This document shows, piece by piece, positions 36,378 to 44,661 of a DNA stretch of 64,000 bases (positions are counted from its first letter, which is position 1; the number at the start of each line of letters is the position of its first letter). Source of the stretch: Rhizobium terrae (GTDB lineage: Bacteria; Pseudomonadota; Alphaproteobacteria; Rhizobiales; Rhizobiaceae); the NCBI RefSeq assembly GCF_003425685.1, contig NZ_QJKM01000006.1, forward strand, positions 124,001 to 188,000. The letters run 5' to 3'. The notes beneath the pieces are model-generated. The model was not told where the DNA came from. It ran no database searches and worked only from the letters and a program-made list of their open reading frames with translations. The position numbers and the translations under genes were made by a program.

Positions 36378-36406
36378 GAAAGCTGTTCCCTCCGGTCTTC
36401 GCCGGT

Positions 36407-36446
36407 TTATGACACGAGTTAAAAGTCCTTTTATGACAGGTGTCAA
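36407..36446 (-). promoter_or_regulatory. RpiR-gene promoter with repeated TTATGACA sites
   Basis: Minus-strand promoter TTGACA (36441-36446), 17-bp spacer, TTTAAC (36418-36423). Two direct repeats, TTATGACAC at 36407-36415 and TTATGACAG at 36431-36439, 24 bp apart, straddle it, and the second is part of the palindrome TTGACACCTGTCA. These are likely RpiR operators serving both divergent transcripts. Confidence 0.6.
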
Positions 36447-36548
36447 TGGAGGCCTTGAAGAGAAATTTTCAGATGCGCATTGACGGCAGACGGAAAGTGA
36501 AGAATTCTCTTCTTCATTCAAACTCAATCAGATTTCCGGAACGCGTTC

Positions 36549-37325
36549 ATGCTGGTGCAGTCGGAATTTTTCACGGAGGCGGATGGCGAACCCGTTGCCG
36601 TGGACAATCCCGAAGCCCGCGGGGAGGTGCTGCTCGTCTGCGAGCATGCATCGCGCCGCATTCCGGAACGTTATGGCGATCTCGGCCTCTCGCAGGAGGC
36701 GCTCAACTCGCATATCGCCTGGGACCCAGGGGCGCTTGCGGTTGCGCGGCTGATGGCGAAAAGCCTTGGCGCGGCGCTGATCCACCAGCGTTTCTCGCGC
36801 CTCATTTACGACTGCAACCGCCCGCCGAACGCGCCTGACGCCATGCGGGAAGTTTCGGAAATCTTCCGCATCCCCGGCAACGAGAACCTGTCGGACGCGG
36901 AGAAATCCCGCCGGACGACGGCGCTCTATCTGCCGTTTCACGGCCGGATCCGCCAGGAGATCGCCGCGCGGCGGGCGAGGGGGCAGGCGACGGCGCTCGT
37001 CACCGTCCACAGCTTCACGCCGGTTTATTTCGGCAGGGAGCGGCCGGTCGAAATCGGCATCCTGCACGATAGCGACAGCCGGCTTGCCGACCGGATGCTG
37101 AAGGCTGCGGCGGATACGCGTCTCTACCGCGTCGAACGCAACGAGCCTTACGGCCCGGCGGACGGCGTCACCCATACGCTGGAAGTCCATGCTCTGCCGG
37201 CGGGGCTTCTGAACGTGATGATCGAGATCAGGAACGACCTGATAACAGACGAAACCGGCCAAGGGGTCGCGGCCGATTTCCTGACAGGTCTTCTGCGGGA
37301 AAGCCTTGCGGAAGACCAAGGATAA
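36549..37325 (+). CDS. N-formylglutamate amidohydrolase family protein
   Basis: A 258-residue cytoplasmic enzyme of the HutG-type (PF05013) metal-dependent hydrolases. Blocks: EVLLVCEHASRRIPERYGDL, HIAWDPGALAVARLMAKSLG, LIYDCNRPPNAPDAM, TVHSFTPVYFGRERPVEIGI and NVMIEIRNDLI. Classical members release formate from N-formylglutamate in histidine catabolism, but no other hut genes are here. In this operon a glutamine-synthetase-like ligase and two dehydrogenases follow, so I infer that it hydrolyses a gamma-glutamyl amide, or another N-substituted glutamate, late in the pathway. First gene of the operon; a 103-bp gap leads to the permease. Confidence 0.85.
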   Translation: MLVQSEFFTEADGEPVAVDNPEARGEVLLVCEHASRRIPERYGDLGLSQEALNSHIAWDPGALAVARLMAKSLGAALIHQRFSRLIYDCNRPPNAPDAMREVSEIFRIPGNENLSDAEKSRRTTALYLPFHGRIRQEIAARRARGQATALVTVHSFTPVYFGRERPVEIGILHDSDSRLADRMLKAAADTRLYRVERNEPYGPADGVTHTLEVHALPAGLLNVMIEIRNDLITDETGQGVAADFLTGLLRESLAEDQG

Positions 37326-37427
37326 CAAGACCCGGGGAGCAGTTGTTCGCATGCCGCGGCGAAGGTCGCGGAAAGGACGAAACCGAGAGGCCGCATGAGG
37401 CGGTCCGTCTGCTGAGAGGGGAAGTCG

Positions 37428-38978
37428 ATGTCCGATTATACGGAACTGGACAAGAAGCAGGATGTGCATATCCTGCATTCGATGGGTTATGCGCAGGAAC
37501 TCGAGCGGCGCATGAGCTCGTTTTCCAATTTTGCAATTTCATTCTCGATCATTTGCATTCTGTCCGGCGGCATCAATTCGCTGGGACAGGCGACCTCGGG
37601 GGCCGGCGGTGCCGCGATCGGCATCGGCTGGCCGCTTGGCTGCCTGATCTCGGGCATTTTTGCGCTCGGGCTGGCGCAGATCGGCTCCGCCTATCCGACC
37701 GCCGGCGGCCTCTATCACTGGGGTTCCATCCTCGGCAACCGCTTCACCGGCTGGCTGTCCGCCTGGCTGAACCTGCTCGGCCTCGTCACCGTGCTCGGCG
37801 CGATCAACGTCGGTACGTTCTACTTCTTCTTCGGCGCCTTCGGGACGATATTCGGCGTCGAGGATACGCTGACGCATCGCGTCGTCTTCGTTGCGGTCAT
37901 CACTGGGCTGCAGGCGCTCGTCAATCACTTCGGGATCGGCCTGACGGCCAAACTCACCGACTTTTCCGGCTATCTGATTTTCGCGACGGCGATCCTGCTG
38001 ACGATCGCCTGCCTCGTGGCAGCTCCCGGCTTCGATTTCGCACGGCTCTTCACCTTCGCCAACTATACCGGCACGGAAGGGGCTTCGCTCGTCTGGCCGA
38101 ACAGCACCTCCGGCCTCATGGCGTTCCTTCTGGGCCTGCTTCTGCCGATCTACACGATCACCGGCTATGATGCATCGGCGCATACGTCGGAAGAGACCGT
38201 CAAGGCGGCGCAGTCGGTACCGCGCGGCATAATCTCCGCGGTCGTCTGGTCGACGGTTTTCGGCTATATCATGCTGTGCGCTTTCGTGCTGATGATCCCC
38301 AACATGGACGACGCGGCTAAGCAAGGCTGGAACGTGTTCTTCTGGGCGATGGACGCGCAGATGAACCCGACCGTGAAGAATATCCTCTATTTCCTGATCT
38401 TCATTTCGCAGCTGCTTTGCGGCCTTGCCACTGTCACGTCGGTATCGCGGATGATCTTCGCCTTCTCGCGCGACAAAGGCCTGCCGGCGTCCTCCTTGCT
38501 CGCGAAGGTCAGCCCGAAATACCGCACGCCCGTTGCGGCGATCTGGACAGGGTCCATTCTCGCGGTCCTGTTCGTCTGGTTCACGTCGGCGATCACCATT
38601 GCCGGCACACCGGCCTATTCGATCGTCGTCTCGTGCACAGTCATTTTCCTGTTTCTCTCCTTCGCGCTTCCGATCGCGCTGGGACTCTTCACGATCGGCA
38701 CGGCGAAATGGCCGAAAATGGGACCGTGGAACATGGGAATTGCGACCTACAAGCTGGTCGCCGTGCTGGCGATCATTTCGATGATCGTCATCTTCTTTAT
38801 CGGCATTCAGCCGCCGAACGACTGGGCGCTCGAAATCACGGTCGGCTTCTTGATCCTGACGGCCATCGTCTGGGTCGCGTTCGAGAACCGGCGCTTCATG
38901 GGACCGCCGATCGGCGACGCAATCGCCAAAAGGCAGGCTGATATCGCGGCTGCGGAAGCGGCCGTCGGAGAAAAGTAA
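37428..38978 (+). CDS. APC-family amino acid/amine permease
   Basis: A 516-residue inner-membrane protein with twelve predicted spans. It starts LHSMGYAQELERRMSSFSNF followed by AISFSIICILSGGINSLGQA, the usual opening of the amino acid/choline/GABA permease subgroup. Conserved PTAGGLYHWGS and GYDASAHTSEETVKAA are present. Substrates of the subgroup include GABA, choline, ethanolamine-like amines and amino acids. Located between the amidohydrolase-type gene and the ligase gene, so probably a second import route for the pathway substrate. Ribosome site GAGAGGGGAAG. Confidence 0.9.
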   Translation: MSDYTELDKKQDVHILHSMGYAQELERRMSSFSNFAISFSIICILSGGINSLGQATSGAGGAAIGIGWPLGCLISGIFALGLAQIGSAYPTAGGLYHWGSILGNRFTGWLSAWLNLLGLVTVLGAINVGTFYFFFGAFGTIFGVEDTLTHRVVFVAVITGLQALVNHFGIGLTAKLTDFSGYLIFATAILLTIACLVAAPGFDFARLFTFANYTGTEGASLVWPNSTSGLMAFLLGLLLPIYTITGYDASAHTSEETVKAAQSVPRGIISAVVWSTVFGYIMLCAFVLMIPNMDDAAKQGWNVFFWAMDAQMNPTVKNILYFLIFISQLLCGLATVTSVSRMIFAFSRDKGLPASSLLAKVSPKYRTPVAAIWTGSILAVLFVWFTSAITIAGTPAYSIVVSCTVIFLFLSFALPIALGLFTIGTAKWPKMGPWNMGIATYKLVAVLAIISMIVIFFIGIQPPNDWALEITVGFLILTAIVWVAFENRRFMGPPIGDAIAKRQADIAAAEAAVGEK

Positions 38979-39063
38979 AGACTGGACCGGGCAGAGGCCC
39001 ATGTGATCCCGCCGCCGCGACGCTCGTTGCGGCGGTCCCCCCTTTTTTCAACGGATGTGAGGC

Positions 39064-40434
39064 ATGACCCCGATTTATTCCTTCGACGATCTGAAACGCG
39101 ATGTCGCCGATGGGCGAATCGATACCGTCATCGCCGCCCTCGTGGATATGCAGGGCCGGCTGATGGGCAAGCGGTTCCAGGCGGAATATTTCGTCGAGAG
39201 CGCCCATGAGGAAACCCATAGCTGCAACTACCTGCTCGCCACCGATATCGAGATGGACACCGTGCCCGGCTACAAGGCATCGAGCTGGGAAAAGGGCTAT
39301 GGCGACTACACGATGAAGCCGGACCTTTCGACGCTCAGGAAACTGCCGTGGCTCGAAGCCACGGCCCTCGTCCTCTGCGACGTGTTCGATCATCACACGC
39401 ATGAGGAAGTGCCGCATTCGCCGCGCGCCATGCTGAAGAAGCAGGTGGCGCGGCTGGAAGCCATGGGCATGAAGGCCTTCATGGCGACCGAACTCGAATT
39501 CTTCCTGTTCGACCAGACCTATGAGAGCGCCCGGGAGGGCGGTTACCGCAATCTCAAGCTCGCCAGCGGCTATAACGAGGACTACCACATCTTCCAGACG
39601 ACCAAGGAAGAGGATGTGATGCGGGCGATCCGCACCGGACTTCAGGGGGCGGGCATTCCGGTCGAGAACTCCAAGGGCGAGGCGTCCGCAGGGCAAGAGG
39701 AAATCAACGTCCGTTATGCCGACGCGCTGACCATGGCCGACCGGCACTCCGTCATCAAGAATGCCGCCAAGGAAATCGCCTGGCAGAAGGGCAAGGCGAT
39801 CACCTTCCTCGCCAAATGGAACTACAGTGCTGCCGGCAGCTCGTCGCATATCCACCAGTCGCTGTGGAGCATCGACGGCAAGACGTCGCTCTTCTTCGAC
39901 AAGAACGGTGAGTACGGCATGTCGGAGACGATGAAGCATTATATGGCCGGACTTCTGGCCCATGCGGGCGAGATCACCTATTTCCTGGCGCCCTATATCA
40001 ATTCCTACAAGCGTTTCGTCGCCGGCACTTTCGCGCCGACCAAGACCATCTGGTCGAAGGACAACCGGACGGCCGGTTTCCGTCTCTGCGGAGAGGAAAC
40101 CAAGGGCATCCGCGTCGAATGCCGCATAGGCGGCTCGGACCTCAATCCCTATCTCGCCATGGCGGCGCTGATTGCCGCCGGCATCGACGGGATCGAGAAG
40201 AAAATGGCGCTGCAACCGGCTTTCGTCGGCGACGCCTATGTCACCAGCGGCATCAGCGAAATTCCGAAGACGTTGAGGGATGCGACGGCCCGATTGAATG
40301 ATTCGAAATTCCTGCGATCCGTCTTCGGCGAGGATGTCGTCGACCACTATGTCCGCGCCGGCCTCTGGGAGCAGGAGGAATATGACCGCCGTGTGACGGA
40401 TTGGGAAGTGGCGCGCGGATTCGAGAGGGTGTAG
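39064..40434 (+). CDS. Glutamine-synthetase-like gamma-glutamyl-amine ligase (PuuA/GlnT type)
   Basis: A 456-residue enzyme with the complete glutamine synthetase fold: N-terminal beta-grasp ALVDMQGRLMGKRFQAEYFV and C-terminal catalytic domain. Metal/glutamate residues are in ATELEFFLFD, SAGQEEINVRYADAL and SSSHIHQSLW; ATP-site residues in APTKTIWSKDNRTAGFRLCG and RVECRIGGSDLNPYLAMAAL. It lacks the adenylylation loop of GlnA and groups by eye with ligases that glutamylate amines (putrescine in PuuA, ethanolamine in GlnA4, isopropylamine in IpuC). The two dehydrogenase genes immediately downstream suggest that its substrate carries an alcohol group. Cytoplasmic, ATP- and glutamate-dependent. 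Confidence 0.88.
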   Translation: MTPIYSFDDLKRDVADGRIDTVIAALVDMQGRLMGKRFQAEYFVESAHEETHSCNYLLATDIEMDTVPGYKASSWEKGYGDYTMKPDLSTLRKLPWLEATALVLCDVFDHHTHEEVPHSPRAMLKKQVARLEAMGMKAFMATELEFFLFDQTYESAREGGYRNLKLASGYNEDYHIFQTTKEEDVMRAIRTGLQGAGIPVENSKGEASAGQEEINVRYADALTMADRHSVIKNAAKEIAWQKGKAITFLAKWNYSAAGSSSHIHQSLWSIDGKTSLFFDKNGEYGMSETMKHYMAGLLAHAGEITYFLAPYINSYKRFVAGTFAPTKTIWSKDNRTAGFRLCGEETKGIRVECRIGGSDLNPYLAMAALIAAGIDGIEKKMALQPAFVGDAYVTSGISEIPKTLRDATARLNDSKFLRSVFGEDVVDHYVRAGLWEQEEYDRRVTDWEVARGFERV

Positions 40435-40475
40435 ACCTCTCCGCATAAAATCATAAAACAATGGGAAGTGAGATC

Positions 40476-41861
40476 ATGACGATGATCCAATGTATCTCGC
40501 CGGTGGACGGTTCGGTCTATGCCGAGCGTCAGGCCATGTCGGCGGAAGCGGCGGCGGAGGCCATCGGGCGTGCGCGGAAGGCGCAGAAAGCCTGGGCGAA
40601 GCGGCCGCTCGAAGAACGCGTCCAGCTGGTATTGAAGGGCGTCGCGCGGCTCAACGAGATGGCCGACGAGGTGGTGCCGGAGCTTGCCTGGATGATGGGC
40701 CGGCCTGTGCGTTACGGCGGCGAGTTCAAGGGCTTCAACGAGCGCTCCAACTATGTCGCGTCGATCGCCGCCGATGCGCTGGCGCCACTGCGCATCGAGG
40801 ATAGCGCCACGTTCGAACGGCGCATCGAGCGCGAGCCGCACGGCGTCGTCTTCGTCATCGCGCCGTGGAACTATCCTTACATGACCGCGATCAACACGGT
40901 CGCGCCGGCGCTGATGGCCGGCAATACGGTCGTGATCAAACACGCTTCCCAAACGCTGCTGGTCGGCGAGCGGCTGGTGCGCGCCTTCGTCGAAGCCGGC
41001 GTGCCGGACGACGTCTTCCAGAACCTCTTCCTCGATCATGATACGACGGCGAAGCTCATCTCCGAAGGGCTGTTCGACTTCATCAACTTCACCGGGTCCG
41101 TCGAAGGCGGCCGGTCGATCGAGAGGGCTGCAGCCGGTACCTTCACCGGTCTCGGCCTCGAACTCGGCGGCAAGGATCCCGGCTACGTGATGGAGGATGC
41201 CGATCTCGACGCGGCCGTCGACGTGCTGATGGATGGCGCGACCTACAATTCCGGCCAGTGCTGCTGCGGCATCGAGCGCATCTACGTGCATGAATCGCTC
41301 TACGACCGGTTCGTCGAGAAGTCGGTCGCCTGGGTGTCGAACTACAAGCTCGGCAATCCGCTGGACAAGGAAACGACGCTCGGCCCGATGGCCAACAAGC
41401 GCTTCGCGAAGGTGGTGCGCGAGCAGATTGCCGACGCGGTCTCGAAAGGCGCCAAAGCACTGATCGATCCGAAACTTTTTCCGGCCGATGACGGCGGAGC
41501 CTATCTCGCGCCGCAGATCCTCGTCGATGTCGACCATTCTATGCCCTTCATGCGGGAAGAAACCTTCGGCCCGGCCGTCGGCATCATGAAGGTCAACAGC
41601 GACGAAGAGGCGCTCGGCCTGATGAACGACAGCCGGTATGGTCTGACCGTTTCGCTCTGGACCAAGGACGCCGAACGCGCCGGCCGCCTTGGCCGGGAAC
41701 TCGAAACCGGCACGGTGTTCATGAACCGCGCCGACTATCTCGATCCGGCGCTGGTCTGGACCGGCGTCAAGGAAACCGGCCGCGGCGGCTCGCTCTCGGT
41801 GCTCGGCTTCCACAACCTGACCCGTCCGAAATCCTATCACCTGAAAAAGGTCACCCAATGA
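40476..41861 (+). CDS. NAD(P)-dependent aldehyde dehydrogenase
   Basis: A 461-residue enzyme of the ALDH superfamily. Substrate/cofactor blocks: VIAPWNYPYMTAINTVAPAL, GNTVVIKHASQT, the catalytic Glu in GLELGGKDPGYV and the catalytic Cys in NSGQCCCGIERIYV, ending with EETFGPAVGIMKV. It would oxidise the aldehyde formed by the downstream alcohol dehydrogenase to a carboxylate. The start at 40476 is chosen because GGGAAGTGAG precedes it; an ATG five codons upstream has no ribosome site. Overlaps the next gene by four bases. Confidence 0.92.
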   Translation: MTMIQCISPVDGSVYAERQAMSAEAAAEAIGRARKAQKAWAKRPLEERVQLVLKGVARLNEMADEVVPELAWMMGRPVRYGGEFKGFNERSNYVASIAADALAPLRIEDSATFERRIEREPHGVVFVIAPWNYPYMTAINTVAPALMAGNTVVIKHASQTLLVGERLVRAFVEAGVPDDVFQNLFLDHDTTAKLISEGLFDFINFTGSVEGGRSIERAAAGTFTGLGLELGGKDPGYVMEDADLDAAVDVLMDGATYNSGQCCCGIERIYVHESLYDRFVEKSVAWVSNYKLGNPLDKETTLGPMANKRFAKVVREQIADAVSKGAKALIDPKLFPADDGGAYLAPQILVDVDHSMPFMREETFGPAVGIMKVNSDEEALGLMNDSRYGLTVSLWTKDAERAGRLGRELETGTVFMNRADYLDPALVWTGVKETGRGGSLSVLGFHNLTRPKSYHLKKVTQ

Positions 41862-43003
41862 ATATCGTCGCGAACTGGAGCTACCCGACCGCCGTCAAGC
41901 TGGGCCGCGGGCGGATCAAGGAACTGGCGGATGCCTGCAAGACGCTCGGCCTCAAGAAGCCGCTTCTGGTCACCGACCGGGGACTGGCTTCGATGGCAAT
42001 CACCGGCCATGCGCTCGACGTGCTGGACGAGGCCGGCCTCGGCCGGGCGATCTTCTCCGACGTCGATCCGAACCCCAACGAGAAAAACCTCGAAGCCGGC
42101 ATCAAGGCCTTCAAGGATGGCGGCCATGACGGTATCGTCGCCTTCGGCGGCGGTTCGGGCCTCGATCTCGGCAAACTGATCGCCTTCATGGTCGGCCAGA
42201 CCCGGGCGGTGTGGGATTTCGAGGATATCGGCGACTGGTGGACCCGCGCCGATGCCGCGAAGATCGTGCCGATCGTCGCCGTGCCGACGACCGCCGGTAC
42301 CGGTTCGGAAGTCGGCCGGGCAGGGGTTCTCACCAATTCCGCCACGCATGTGAAGAAGATCATCTTCCACCCGAAGATGCTGCCGGGCGTCGTCATCTGC
42401 GATCCCGAACTGACGATGGGCATGCCGAAGGCGATCACCGCCGGCACCGGCATGGACGCGTTTGCCCATTGCCTGGAAGCCTATTGTTCGCCCTTCTATC
42501 ATCCGATGTCCGGCGGCATCGCGCTCGAAGGCATGCGACTCGTCAAGGAATTCCTGCCGCGCGCCTTTAAGGATGGGCAGGATCTCGAAGCTCGGACGAA
42601 CATGATGGCCGCAGCCGCCATGGGTGCCGTCGCCTTCCAGAAGGGACTTGGCGCGATCCATTCGCTGTCGCATCCGATCGGGGCGGTCTACAACACCCAC
42701 CACGGCATGACCAATGCCGTCGTCATGCCGCCGGTCCTGCGCTTCAACCGTCCGACGATCGAAGGAAAGATCGCCCGCGCCGCCGCCTATCTCGGCATCT
42801 CCGGCGGTTTCGACGGGTTCTACGATTATATACTGGCTTTGCGTGCCGAACTGGGCGTGCCGGAAAATCTGACCGCGATGGGAATCACCCCGGATCGAAT
42901 CGACGAACTCACGGCCATGGCGATCGAGGATCCAAGCTGCGGCGGCAATCCTGTACCGATGACGCTCGAAAATACGAAGGCTCTTTTCCTCGACTGCTTC
43001 TGA
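41858..43003 (+). CDS. Iron-containing alcohol dehydrogenase
   Basis: A 381-residue group III (iron-activated) alcohol dehydrogenase. Nucleotide site: GIVAFGGGSGLDLGKLIAF; metal site: TGMDAFAHCLEAYCSPFYHP and GAIHSLSHPIGAVYNTHHGM, with the Asp and three His in place. It is translationally coupled to the aldehyde dehydrogenase (ATGA overlap), so alcohol to aldehyde to acid is the likely sequence. Last gene of the five-gene operon, with a strong terminator 32 bp downstream. Confidence 0.93.
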   Translation: MNIVANWSYPTAVKLGRGRIKELADACKTLGLKKPLLVTDRGLASMAITGHALDVLDEAGLGRAIFSDVDPNPNEKNLEAGIKAFKDGGHDGIVAFGGGSGLDLGKLIAFMVGQTRAVWDFEDIGDWWTRADAAKIVPIVAVPTTAGTGSEVGRAGVLTNSATHVKKIIFHPKMLPGVVICDPELTMGMPKAITAGTGMDAFAHCLEAYCSPFYHPMSGGIALEGMRLVKEFLPRAFKDGQDLEARTNMMAAAAMGAVAFQKGLGAIHSLSHPIGAVYNTHHGMTNAVVMPPVLRFNRPTIEGKIARAAAYLGISGGFDGFYDYILALRAELGVPENLTAMGITPDRIDELTAMAIEDPSCGGNPVPMTLENTKALFLDCF

Positions 43004-43034
43004 TTGCCGCCCGAAAACGGGACGTCAATGCCGG

Positions 43035-43061
43035 CCCGGAGGCCAAAACCTCCGGGTTTTT
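43035..43061 (+). terminator. Rho-independent terminator of the catabolic operon
   Basis: CCCGGAGG-ccaaaa-CCTCCGGG followed by TTTTT, 32 bp after the alcohol dehydrogenase stop. Confidence 0.9.
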
Positions 43062-43216
43062 CCGCATTTTAGCGCCGGAACTAAATCTCTTGATTGATAT
43101 TAATGCCCCCTAAATTTGCAATTCGTTAACCATGTTTGGAAAGGATGCATCCATGACACCATGCTTCCCGGTGTCCTCGCGAGCGATGTGGCTCAAGTCT
43201 CCTTCGAGGACCGAAA

Positions 43217-43933
43217 ATGCCTGTAATTTCTTTTGCCAATGCCAAGGGCGGTGCCGGAAAAACGACTGCTGCGCTGCTGCTTGCCACTGAACTCGCCCAT
43301 CAGGGTTTTCGCGTCACTGTCATCGATGCCGATCCGCAGCGCTGGATCAGCCAGTGGGCCGAGACCTCCGGCAATGTCCGCAATATCGAAGTCATCTCGG
43401 AAGTCACCATCGCATCGCTCCAGTGTCACCTGCGTGAAATGGGACCGCGTACCGATTATTTCATCATCGATCTCGCCGGCGCCCGCGATGCGCTGGTCAC
43501 CACGGCGATCGGCCTTTCCGATCACGTGATGATCCCGGTCCAGGGCTCGGCCATGGATGCCAAGGGTGCGGCGCAGATCCTCGATCTTCTATCCTTCCTG
43601 AAGGAAAAGGCGAACCTCAACATCGCTCATTCGGTCGTGCTCACCCGTGTCACCTCGATGGTTACCACCAAGGCGCTCCTGACGATCAAGGGCCTGCTCG
43701 CTGCCCGCGGCGTCAACGTCCTCAACACGCCGATCGGCGAGCGCATCGCCTTCAAGGAACTGTTCGAGATCGGCGGCACGCTGCACACGCTCGATCCGGC
43801 CAAGGTCAGCAATGTCGACAAGGCCAAGGAAAACGCCAGGTCCTTCGCCGAGGAAGTCATGCGCATGATGCCGATGAAGGTCATCCGTTCCGGGGCTCCG
43901 CGCATCTTCAACTTCAGCCGCAACGCGGCCTGA
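43217..43933 (+). CDS. Orphan ParA/MinD-family ATPase
   Basis: A 238-residue protein with the deviant Walker A KGGAGKTT at residues 9-16, [17 protein letters not shown] (Walker A' Asp), and a Walker B strand [12 protein letters not shown]. No parB gene or parS-like site is nearby, so it is not a chromosome-partition pair. The C-terminal half ([33 protein letters not shown]) is reminiscent of the VirC1-like orphan ParAs of Rhizobiaceae. Likely role: positioning of some protein complex or DNA on the nucleoid or at a pole. Preceded by a gap of about 210 bp with an AT-rich promoter region; no operon partner on this strand. Confidence 0.82.
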   Translation: MPVISFANAKGGAGKTTAALLLATELAHQGFRVTVIDADPQRWISQWAETSGNVRNIEVISEVTIASLQCHLREMGPRTDYFIIDLAGARDALVTTAIGLSDHVMIPVQGSAMDAKGAAQILDLLSFLKEKANLNIAHSVVLTRVTSMVTTKALLTIKGLLAARGVNVLNTPIGERIAFKELFEIGGTLHTLDPAKVSNVDKAKENARSFAEEVMRMMPMKVIRSGAPRIFNFSRNAA

Positions 43934-43968
43934 TCACCCATTCGGATCCTGTTCAGCCCAGGATTTCG

Positions 43969-44532
43969 CTAGGAGGCGGTCGCGCGCCGTGCGCTGGCTG
44001 CGATGCCGATCAATTCCGGCTCTTGCTGATTGGCAGGCGCGTCGCGCGCGGCAAGGAGCCGGTCACGCATCCGTCGCCAGGTCTCCTGGGCAAGGCTGCC
44101 GATCTCGGCCGGCTCCCTGTCCGATGTCGTCAGGATTTCGACCGTCAGCAGATCGAACCGGTCCTCGGAATGCATATAGCTCCAGCCGATCAGCCTGCTT
44201 TGCGGAAGCGAAGCGGCAAGCAGGGTCAGCATCTGTTCGAGCGCGACGCGCTCGGGAGCGCCGAGCAGGACTTCGTCGTGGCCGAGCACGATCGACATCG
44301 TCTTTTCATGCCCCTTTTCGGCACGACGCCTGAACTGGGGCGGGCCGGCGTTTTCGAGCATGACCTGAGTGCAGACGATGACGCAGCGGTTACAGATCGC
44401 GGTCGATGCCGGGCCGGCAATGATCATTTCGACGGCGCGGCGGTTCTGGCTGCAAAAGGAACAGACGGCACCGTCGTCTCCCCGTCCGAAAAGAAGCGAC
44501 CAGGCGCCCTTCAGTCTCGTTGAAAAATCCAT
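43969..44532 (-). CDS. Protein with a ClpX-type zinc-binding domain and no ATPase domain
   Basis: A 187-residue protein. Residues 24-54 read CSFC-x19-CNRC-x3-C, with IAGP at 38-41 and ICNRCV at 46-51, almost the pattern of the N-terminal zinc domain of ClpX (CSFC, IAGP, IC-x2-C-V). In ClpX this domain dimerises and binds substrates and adaptors such as SspB. Here it is followed by about 130 residues with no AAA+ motifs; the region around VLGHDEVLLGAPERVALEQM and the rest looks alpha/beta and I do not recognise it. It may be an adaptor or a competitor for ClpX partners. Stop-to-stop with the ParA gene, 35 bp apart. Confidence 0.75.
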   Translation of the reverse strand: MDFSTRLKGAWSLLFGRGDDGAVCSFCSQNRRAVEMIIAGPASTAICNRCVIVCTQVMLENAGPPQFRRRAEKGHEKTMSIVLGHDEVLLGAPERVALEQMLTLLAASLPQSRLIGWSYMHSEDRFDLLTVEILTTSDREPAEIGSLAQETWRRMRDRLLAARDAPANQQEPELIGIAASARRATAS

Positions 44533-44604
44533 TCGTCCCCGCCGATGTGCGACATGCCCAGCGGGGAACTAGCGCTGACTTCTTCCGAAGGCCAGATCGC
44601 GGGC

Positions 44605-44638
44605 AAACAAAAAGCCCTCGGCACGGGTGCCGAGGGCT
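44605..44638 (-). terminator. Rho-independent terminator of the L,D-transpeptidase gene
   Basis: Perfect palindrome AGCCCTCGGCAC-gg-GTGCCGAGGGCT at 44613-44638; on the minus strand it is followed by TTTTTGTT. It lies 24 bp past the stop codon. Confidence 0.92.
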
Positions 44639-44661
44639 CGACTGTTCTCGCGGCGCAGGCC

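Noticed and set aside
36378..36527. N-terminal extension of the RpiR regulator
   Set aside because: The extra 50 residues do not look like the family, and the segment contains a promoter and operator repeats.
43217..43933. Plasmid-type replication/partition locus (repABC)
   Set aside because: Only a ParA-type gene is present; there is no RepB/ParB, RepC or parS-like repeat.
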